DNA from: SIG653 sp045577455
GTDB taxonomy: Bacteria; Bacillota; Clostridia; Oscillospirales; CAG-382
Assembly (NCBI GenBank): GCA_045577455.1
Contig: JAZNIJ010000036.1
Span: forward strand, 1-18,726
Reading direction: 5' to 3'
DNA: 18,726 nt
Part shown: positions 13,316 to 18,726 of the stretch, piece by piece
How the letters are laid out: every line of letters begins with the position of its first letter
Position numbering within the stretch: position 1 is the stretch's first letter
Notes under the pieces: generated by a model
Seen by the model: only the letters and a program-made list of their open reading frames with translations
Told to the model about the DNA's origin: nothing
Databases searched by the model: none
Translations under genes and position numbers: made by a program

Positions 13316-15958
13316 GTGAGTAATCAGATAAATACGGATTGGATAGGGTTTTATGACGCTTTTGCAAAAGTGTTGTTGACATATCGTGATGACCGTAAAT
13401 CTTTGATAAATAAAATAAAATCAGTTTTCAGTAATATTGGCATTCCCTTGCCGAAGCTTGAGCATGATAATAATATAACAGATATTGACCCCTTTACTGT
13501 TTTTGGTCTTTTCAATAAAGGCATTGTGGAATGGAAAAGAAAGAAAATAATAAAAGGGTTAGCGGAAGAGTTTAGTGTTACGGAAAAGCAGCCGGAATCA
13601 TTTGATAGTATTCCTGTTGTGTTTATTATGCAATCGGCTTTTTATCGTTTTGCGGGAGAAAGAGGCGAGGATGACATTGAGAACCTTTGGAAGGTTTTCG
13701 AAAGTGCCCTTTATTTTGCAGATGATAATACAGAAGAAAACAGAAAAACTTTTATTTCTGCATATGATACTGTCCTGAAACAAAACGGAATAAAATGGAA
13801 TCTTTCAATGGGGTTGTATTGGATAAGACCTCATAAGTTTGTAAATCTTGACTCAAGGAACCGGGAAATTTTGTCAAGTACTGAATATATGCCTGACGAA
13901 TTTGTTGCTAAAACCAAAGGCTTCAAAAATATTCCTACAGCAGAAGAATACATTGACCTGTGTGATTCGGTTTTTGAATACATAGACAAAAAGAAGATTC
14001 CCTTTGAAAGCATTCCTGCATTGTCTTACAAGGCGTGGTTGGTAACTAAAGAGAATGAAGGGAAATACGCTTTTGAAGGTTATTGGCCGACTTTAAAGGA
14101 ATACAATCCTAAAATGACTGTTGATAAATGGGTGTCGGTTTTAAATGATTCTCAGATTACAGGAGTAGAGAATCTGAAAATGTTCAAAATGATGCTTGAA
14201 CAGGGCGGAGAAAGTACTTGTGCTAATCTTGCCGAAAAATATGGAAACACGGCACAGCATTACAACGCTTTGGGAAGTAGTTTCGGAAGAAAAGTATTTA
14301 ACAAGTTTAAGTTACCTGAATGTATAGATAATGGAGATGCAAGATATTTCACGATTCCGTTTGTGGGCAGACCCGTGGTGGAGAATGGTAAAGACCGATA
14401 TTTATGGAAACTCAGACCGGAATTAAAGGAGGCTTTGGAGACAATGGATATGAGTACAGTGAAAACAAAAAAACAAAGCAAAGAAACGGAAGCACATCCG
14501 GACAAAAATATTATTCTCTATGGTCCTCCCGGGACAGGAAAAACTTATAACACAGTTATTTATGCTGTTGCTATTATTGAGAATAAAATGATCAGTGAAG
14601 TAAAATCTGAAGAATACAGCGCTGTGAAAAAGAGATATGATGAATATAAAGCTGAAGAACTCATAGATTTCACAACATTTCATCAATCTTTTGGATACGA
14701 AGAATTTATTGAAGGTATCCGTCCTGTAATGGGCACAGAAAACACAACGGATATCAGATATGAGATTGTAGATGGAGTTTTTAAAGAATTCTGCACCAAA
14801 ACAGTGTCAACAAAAGATTTGGATATAGGTTTGAATAAAAATCCTGTTGTCTGGAAAGTGTCCCTTGCAAGAACATATGAGAATGAAGTCAGAACAGAGT
14901 GTCTTGAAAACGATCATATCAGAATTGCTTATGATGATTACGGTGAAACAATTACTGATGAAACCGATTTTTCACAATTGGGCGGAAAAGGTGTTCTGGA
15001 TTCCTTTATAAACAAAATGCGTGTAGGTGATATTGTGTTCTCTTGCTATAATGCTAATGAAATAGATGCGATTGGCATCGTTTCAGGAGAATATAGATGG
15101 GACAATAGCTATGACCGTTACAAAAGAGTCAGAGATGTTAAGTGGATTATTAAGAACGTCAGAGAAAATATTTTAGAAATTAATGACAATAAAACGATGG
15201 TTTTGTCTGCGGTTTACAGATTGAATATTTCTCTCAAAGATGTTTTTGACATTATCGAGAAGTACAAGGGAGACTTTATAAAGTCATCCGCAAAGGTACA
15301 AAATAAGGTTTTTGTTATTGACGAAATAAACAGAGGTAATATAGCAAAAATTTTTGGCGAACTTATTACTCTTATTGAACCTACTAAACGCATAGGGTCA
15401 GAGGAAGAGTTGCGTGCTAAATTGCCGTATTCAAAGAAACTTTTTGGAATCCCGGATAACATTTATATTCTTGGAACAATGAATACTGCAGACAGGTCAA
15501 TTGCTACTGTTGATACAGCGCTCAGAAGACGCTTCAGCTTTGAAGAGATGATGCCTGATGCGAATTACCTTGAGGGTGTATTCGTTCAGAATATTTCAAT
15601 CAGAAAACTTTTTGAAACACTCAATGCAAGAATAGAAGCTTTGTATGACCGTGAACATACAGTAGGACATGCGTATTTCAAAGAAGTTAAAGAAAAGCCC
15701 ACGATTCATACTCTCGGTAAAGTTTTTTCAAAGAAAATCATTCCTTTATTGCAGGAATATTTCTATGAGGATTACGAGAAGATCAGACTTGTGCTTGGGG
15801 ATAATCAGAAAAAACATGGTGAACCATTGTTTATAGAAACGGAACAGATTAGTAAAATGAATTTGTTCGGTAATTATGATTTCGATGACGATAAAGAGAT
15901 TTATCGCGTAAATGAAGAATCGTGCTTTGATGCAGATGCATATATTATGATGTGTTAA
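13316..15958 (+). CDS. mcrB: McrB-type GTPase subunit of a type IV restriction system, with PUA/EVE-like insertion
   Basis: This 880-residue protein (E. coli McrB has about 459) starts at GTG, with GAGGTG five bases upstream. Residues 1-390 are an N-terminal region I do not recognise, probably target-DNA recognition. The AAA+ domain has Walker A GPPGTGKT (403-410), the McrB block TTFHQSFGYEEFIEGIRP, Walker B VFVIDEINRG (665-674), the McrB signature MNTADRS (722-728) and arginine-rich LRRRF (736-740). Between Walker A and Walker B about 190 extra residues are inserted. Residues about 510-615 read like a PUA/EVE-type domain (VVWKVSLA, VGDIVFSCYN, IGIVSGEYRWD). McrB loads on modified DNA and translocates by GTP hydrolysis, activating McrC cleavage. 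The family call is firm; the insertion fold is inferred. Confidence 0.93.
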   Translation: MSNQINTDWIGFYDAFAKVLLTYRDDRKSLINKIKSVFSNIGIPLPKLEHDNNITDIDPFTVFGLFNKGIVEWKRKKIIKGLAEEFSVTEKQPESFDSIPVVFIMQSAFYRFAGERGEDDIENLWKVFESALYFADDNTEENRKTFISAYDTVLKQNGIKWNLSMGLYWIRPHKFVNLDSRNREILSSTEYMPDEFVAKTKGFKNIPTAEEYIDLCDSVFEYIDKKKIPFESIPALSYKAWLVTKENEGKYAFEGYWPTLKEYNPKMTVDKWVSVLNDSQITGVENLKMFKMMLEQGGESTCANLAEKYGNTAQHYNALGSSFGRKVFNKFKLPECIDNGDARYFTIPFVGRPVVENGKDRYLWKLRPELKEALETMDMSTVKTKKQSKETEAHPDKNIILYGPPGTGKTYNTVIYAVAIIENKMISEVKSEEYSAVKKRYDEYKAEELIDFTTFHQSFGYEEFIEGIRPVMGTENTTDIRYEIVDGVFKEFCTKTVSTKDLDIGLNKNPVVWKVSLARTYENEVRTECLENDHIRIAYDDYGETITDETDFSQLGGKGVLDSFINKMRVGDIVFSCYNANEIDAIGIVSGEYRWDNSYDRYKRVRDVKWIIKNVRENILEINDNKTMVLSAVYRLNISLKDVFDIIEKYKGDFIKSSAKVQNKVFVIDEINRGNIAKIFGELITLIEPTKRIGSEEELRAKLPYSKKLFGIPDNIYILGTMNTADRSIATVDTALRRRFSFEEMMPDANYLEGVFVQNISIRKLFETLNARIEALYDREHTVGHAYFKEVKEKPTIHTLGKVFSKKIIPLLQEYFYEDYEKIRLVLGDNQKKHGEPLFIETEQISKMNLFGNYDFDDDKEIYRVNEESCFDADAYIMMC

Positions 15959-15970
15959 GAGGGTAGTGCA

Positions 15971-17251
15971 ATGAAGGCAACATACAGAATAACTGAATAT
16001 GGCTCGTTTGTTGCAACAGAATCATTTGATGGTTACACAAAATTGCCTCAGAAGACGTTCAATGAACTGAAACAGTTTATCTTGATGAACAAAGATAGAG
16101 CTGACGATGCGCTTGAAATCATGGGTATATCATACAAAAAGGGTGTAGGAGAAGTAATTACAGCTAAAAGCTATGTTGGTATAATCACCATGAAAGATGG
16201 AACGAATATTGAGATATTGCCAAAAGTGTGTCATCATACAGGTGATGATAGTGAAGAGCATACTAAGAAACTTCTTGTCAGGATGCTTAAAACTTTAAAG
16301 AAGTCACCATATAAAAACATACAAACAACAAACGTGAATATTGAGAAAATGAACATCTTCGAGATTTTTATTCGTATGTTTATTGAAGAAGTTTTTATGA
16401 TAGTCAAGCATGGCCTTAAGTGTGCGTATACAACTGTGGAAAGTAATGAAAACTCTTTTAAAGGCAAACTTCTGTTTTCAAAACAAATTAAATATAACTT
16501 TGCACACAAAGAACGAAGCTATGTTGAGTATGATATTTTTGAAACTGACAGACCGGAAAACCGATTGCTTAAATCAACTCTTTTATTGCTTTTTACACAG
16601 ACTAAGTTATCAAAAAATAAAACGGATATAAAAACTCTCCTTAATATTTTTGCAGATGTTCCTGAGTCTGTGAATCATAAAAGTGATTTTTTAAAATGTG
16701 TTTCGGACAGAAATACAAAAGACTATGCAAAAGCTCTTATCTGGTGCAGGATATTTCTCGAAGGTAAAAGTTTCAGTTCTTTTGCCGGAAGCGATGTTGC
16801 TTATGCACTGATGTTTCCTATGGAAACTTTGTTTGAAAGCTATATCGCGAGTATTATTAGAAAGGTGCTTTCTACGGATGAATATGAAATTTCTGCACAG
16901 GACAGAACATATTATTTGTTTAACCAGCCGGATGAAATTTTCAGTTTAAGACCTGATATAGTGATAACAAAAAGGTCAGACGGCAGAGTTTTTGTTATGG
17001 ATACAAAATGGAAATTGCTATCTGACAAAGTTGCGAATTGCGGTATTTCTCAAGCGGATATGTATCAGATGTATGCTTATCAGAAAAAGTATAGCTCTGA
17101 AAATGTTACATTGATATATCCGTTAACCGATATGATTTCTGAACCTGATAATATAGAATTCATTTCGGATGATGGTGTGATTGTCAAAGTGAAATTTGTT
17201 GATTTGTTTGATGTAAATAACAGCCTTCGCAAAATTTTGCTTATGGAGTGA
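15971..17251 (+). CDS. mcrC: McrC nuclease subunit of a type IV restriction system
   Basis: This 426-residue partner of McrB starts 12 bases after the mcrB stop. The N-terminal half (about 1-190) has the McrC-type beta-rich region with SYVGIITMKDGTNIEILPK. The C-terminal half is a PD-(D/E)xK nuclease: MFPMETLFESYIASII (281-296), D329 in SLRPDIVI and D344-x-K346 in VMDTKWK, with QADMYQMYAY (361-370) completing the core. These are the expected metal-binding and catalytic residues, so the nuclease looks intact. McrC binds the McrB hexamer, stimulates its GTPase and cuts DNA carrying modified bases. Like mcrB, the gene appears more AT-rich than the corrinoid operon, which fits acquisition by transfer. 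Confidence 0.92.
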   Translation: MKATYRITEYGSFVATESFDGYTKLPQKTFNELKQFILMNKDRADDALEIMGISYKKGVGEVITAKSYVGIITMKDGTNIEILPKVCHHTGDDSEEHTKKLLVRMLKTLKKSPYKNIQTTNVNIEKMNIFEIFIRMFIEEVFMIVKHGLKCAYTTVESNENSFKGKLLFSKQIKYNFAHKERSYVEYDIFETDRPENRLLKSTLLLLFTQTKLSKNKTDIKTLLNIFADVPESVNHKSDFLKCVSDRNTKDYAKALIWCRIFLEGKSFSSFAGSDVAYALMFPMETLFESYIASIIRKVLSTDEYEISAQDRTYYLFNQPDEIFSLRPDIVITKRSDGRVFVMDTKWKLLSDKVANCGISQADMYQMYAYQKKYSSENVTLIYPLTDMISEPDNIEFISDDGVIVKVKFVDLFDVNNSLRKILLME

Positions 17252-17255
17252 TTAA

Positions 17256-18005
17256 ATGAAAAAGAAAATTATCATTTTATCCGTTGTATTGGTTTTGATT
17301 ATTGCAGGAGGGTACGTTGGAAATATGTTCGGAGTTTTTGCAAAAGGTAACTACGGCGAGTACGGTCTTGAAAACATAGTCGCCACAGAAAACAGTCCTA
17401 TCAAAGACAAGACAATAATTTTCCTCGGCAGCTCCGTCACTTATGGCTACGGCGCTCTCGGTGTGAGCTTTGCAGATTTTCTTGAAAAGTCAGACGGAAT
17501 TCACGCTGTCAAAGAGGCGGTATCAGGTACAACTCTTGTTGATCAAAAGTCAAATTCCTATGTATCAAGACTTAAGACTATTGATACAAATATAAAAGCA
17601 GATGCATTTGTTTGTCAACTTTCTACCAACGATGCTACAAAGGAAAAACCTCTCGGCAAAGTGTCGGACAGTTTTGATATAAACTCCTTTGACACACAGA
17701 CAGTTGCAGGTGCGATTGAATACATAATCGCCTATGCAAAAGACACATGGAATTGTCCCGTGATTTTCTACACACAGGCAAAATACGATAGTGACTACTA
17801 CGGCGAAATGGTGTCACTCCTTCTTGAAATTCAAAAGAAGTGGGATATTCACATTATCGACTTCTGGAACGATGAAAAAATCAATAACATCACAGAAGAA
17901 GAGAAAAAACTCTACCTCGTCGACAACATCCACCCCACGAAAGTGGGCTACAAAATCTGGTGGCTCCCTAAAATTCAGAAAAGTTTATATGAAGTTGTAA
18001 AATAA
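17256..18005 (+). CDS. membrane-anchored SGNH/GDSL-type hydrolase
   Basis: This 249-residue protein has an N-terminal hydrophobic segment (about 5-27) acting as signal or anchor. The SGNH blocks follow: block I FLGSSVTYG (G58, S59, S60 with S60 as likely nucleophile; the usual GDS is GSS), block II glycine in AVSGTTL (G91), block III STND (N125) and block V DNIHP (D223, H226). All four catalytic positions are present. The family removes acyl groups from lipids, sugars or cell-wall polymers; the substrate here is unknown. It starts 4 bases after mcrC, with GGAG inside the end of mcrC, so it is probably co-transcribed. It uses visibly more C- and G-ending codons than mcrB and mcrC, so the pairing may be chance. 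Confidence 0.87.
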   Translation: MKKKIIILSVVLVLIIAGGYVGNMFGVFAKGNYGEYGLENIVATENSPIKDKTIIFLGSSVTYGYGALGVSFADFLEKSDGIHAVKEAVSGTTLVDQKSNSYVSRLKTIDTNIKADAFVCQLSTNDATKEKPLGKVSDSFDINSFDTQTVAGAIEYIIAYAKDTWNCPVIFYTQAKYDSDYYGEMVSLLLEIQKKWDIHIIDFWNDEKINNITEEEKKLYLVDNIHPTKVGYKIWWLPKIQKSLYEVVK

Positions 18006-18007
18006 CG

Positions 18008-18039
18008 AAAGCCCTCGGACATTAATATCCGAGGGCTTT
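18008..18039. terminator. bidirectional terminator after the SGNH hydrolase
   Basis: A perfect 12-bp stem (18008-18019 with 18028-18039) has an 8-base loop. It sits between the convergent SGNH hydrolase and XRE genes, with T-rich sequence on both outer sides. Confidence 0.9.
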
Positions 18040-18045
18040 ACAATT

Positions 18046-18357
18046 TTATTTGTGTATTAAATCTTTTACAAGGGTAGAGATTGTATCGAGTTGTTTATCG
18101 TCGAGATGTTTCAGGTCTTTGATGATAGAATCAAGCTTTGTAGGATTTTTTGATTCTAAGTCGAAAAATTCGCTTGGTGTTACTTCTAAATAATCACAGA
18201 TATAGAAAATTCCAGTCAGTGACGGAAGTGATTTGCCAGATTCAATATTGTTGATATATCCCGGATTTTGTCCCATTGATAAACTCATATCACGTGCAGA
18301 TACGCCTTTTTGTTCTCTGAGTTGTGCAAGTCTTAATGCAAAATCTTTTTCTTCCAT
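18046..18357 (-). CDS. XRE-family (HTH_3) transcriptional regulator
   Basis: This 103-residue protein has a Cro/CI-type helix-turn-helix at about 8-66: LAQLREQKGVSARDMS, then the recognition-helix region GQNPGYINNIESGKSLPS, then FYICDYLEVTPSEFF. A short charged C-terminal helical tail (70-103) may mediate dimerisation. Such small regulators often repress themselves and a divergent operon. Here the neighbour is a plus-strand promoter carrying repeated AACGGA motifs, about 80-120 bases upstream. AAGGATGG lies about 13 bases before the ATG. It may control the SLOG-containing unit to the right; that is inference. Confidence 0.9.
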   Translation of the reverse strand: MEEKDFALRLAQLREQKGVSARDMSLSMGQNPGYINNIESGKSLPSLTGIFYICDYLEVTPSEFFDLESKNPTKLDSIIKDLKHLDDKQLDTISTLVKDLIHK

Positions 18358-18377
18358 TGTGCTGTCACCATCCTTTT

Positions 18378-18406
18378 ATAATATTTTAACCCATACTATA
18401 TGTAAA
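18378..18406 (-). promoter_or_regulatory. promoter of the XRE regulator
   Basis: On the minus strand TTTACA (18406-18401) and TATTAT (18383-18378) are 17 bases apart, about 20 bases before the ATG at 18357. The short leader still contains AAGGATGG. Confidence 0.6.
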
Positions 18407-18433
18407 AATATTTGTTGTGAGGCGGTATTGATA

Positions 18434-18477
18434 TTGCAATAACGGATTATAGATGTTATAATAACGGAAACAACGGA
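18434..18477 (+). promoter_or_regulatory. divergent plus-strand promoter with AACGGA operator-like repeats
   Basis: TTGCAA (18434-18439) and TATAAT (18457-18462) are 17 bases apart. AACGGA occurs at 18441-18446 (just after the -35), 18463-18468 (just after the -10) and 18472-18477 (near the start site). Repeats at these positions would suit a repressor such as the divergent XRE protein. Confidence 0.7.
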
Positions 18478-18528
18478 AATTAACCAATATAAATCTTAAA
18501 TGACCGCTATACACATACAACATTTATA

Positions 18529-18640
18529 GGGGTTGCGCGTTTATATTAACGCCCCGCCCGGATGTTCCTGAATGGGCACTTTTGCAGATAGCGGGTTCAT
18601 TAAGATAGCCTGGCGTACTCAGAGTCCGTCAGGCATTTTT
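18529..18640 (+). promoter_or_regulatory. structured leader with short ORF and terminator-like hairpin before the SLOG gene
   Basis: Three paired elements follow one another. GGG...GCGTT pairs with AACGCCCC (18529-18555) with a 4-base bulge. GCCC/GGGC encloses a loop at about 18556-18577. GCCTGGCG (18608-18615) pairs with CGTCAGGC (18627-18634), followed by ATTTTT. A nine-codon ORF (18562-18591, MFLNGHFCR) sits before the last hairpin. The ribosome binding site of the SLOG gene comes directly after. The layout suggests attenuation, but no known riboswitch class is recognised. Confidence 0.45.
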
Positions 18641-18654
18641 ATTCAGGAGTGCTT

Positions 18655-18726
18655 ATGAAAAAACAGACAGTTACCTTCTTCGGTCACAAGGACACACCAA
18701 AAGAAACAGAGCCGACCTTACGGGCG
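18655..18726 (+). CDS. SLOG-family protein, 3' end cut off by window edge
   Basis: Only 24 codons are visible, after an AGGAG ribosome binding site about 6 bases upstream. The opening MKKQTVTFFGHKDTP matches the first strand and nucleotide-binding loop of DUF1273/SLOG-type Rossmann-like proteins, in which TVTFFGHRDTP-type starts are typical. These proteins are thought to bind nucleotides or nucleotide-derived ligands, and genes of this kind are frequent in clostridial conjugative elements. The leader upstream suggests tight control. Function cannot be taken further from the fragment. Confidence 0.65.
   Translation, partial: MKKQTVTFFGHKDTPKETEPTLRA

Overview
The window looks like chromosomal DNA from an uncultured low-to-mid GC clostridial Firmicute, probably an Oscillospiraceae/Ruminococcaceae-type gut anaerobe. 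The basis is AGGAG-type ribosome binding sites, TTG/TATAAT promoters, short U-tailed terminators, corrinoid methyltransferase genes, a BspA-like leucine-rich repeat protein and a SLOG-family gene. The species cannot be named from the sequence.

Region 1 (1-6187) is a corrinoid-dependent methyl-transfer locus. On the plus strand it has the end of a UroD/MtaA-family methyltransferase, a B12-binding corrinoid protein, a DUF2284 cysteine-rich protein, a second UroD-family protein with an H-x-C...C zinc site, a RACo-type corrinoid activator ([2Fe-2S] plus ASKHA fold) and a third UroD-family protein. Genes 2-6 are almost gapless. A fourth UroD-family gene faces the operon across a bidirectional terminator. 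The likely logic is that methyltransferases move a methyl group from an unknown substrate onto the corrinoid protein and from there to an acceptor, while the activator re-reduces inactive Co(II) corrinoid.

Region 2 (6315-7904, minus) is an exported or membrane-anchored clan GH-A-like glycoside hydrolase with its own promoter.

Region 3 (about 7905-9160) has no convincing large gene. It holds terminators, the exact 3' half (anticodon loop to CCA) of a tRNA-Arg(ACG) with its terminator, tandem GTTAGAA motifs, and a possible 52-residue minus-strand ORF. It reads as an attachment-site scar of a tRNA-integrating element.

Region 4 (9074-12957) is an operon behind a very strong promoter: a GDPD-family phosphodiesterase gene split by one in-frame TAA, a membrane-anchored LRR_5 protein and a large GPH/MFS-like transporter. 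The 358 bases after it hold a third GTTAGAA pair, CCAAAAGG repeats and a strong terminator.

Region 5 (13316-18005) is a type IV McrBC restriction system. The McrB is unusually long, with a PUA/EVE-like insertion inside its AAA+ domain. The McrC nuclease follows, and then a membrane-anchored SGNH hydrolase in the same apparent transcript.

Region 6 (18008-18726) has a bidirectional terminator, an XRE-type repressor on the minus strand, and a divergent plus-strand promoter with repeated AACGGA motifs. That promoter drives a roughly 185-nt structured leader in front of a SLOG-family gene cut by the window edge. This right end resembles the edge of a mobile element.
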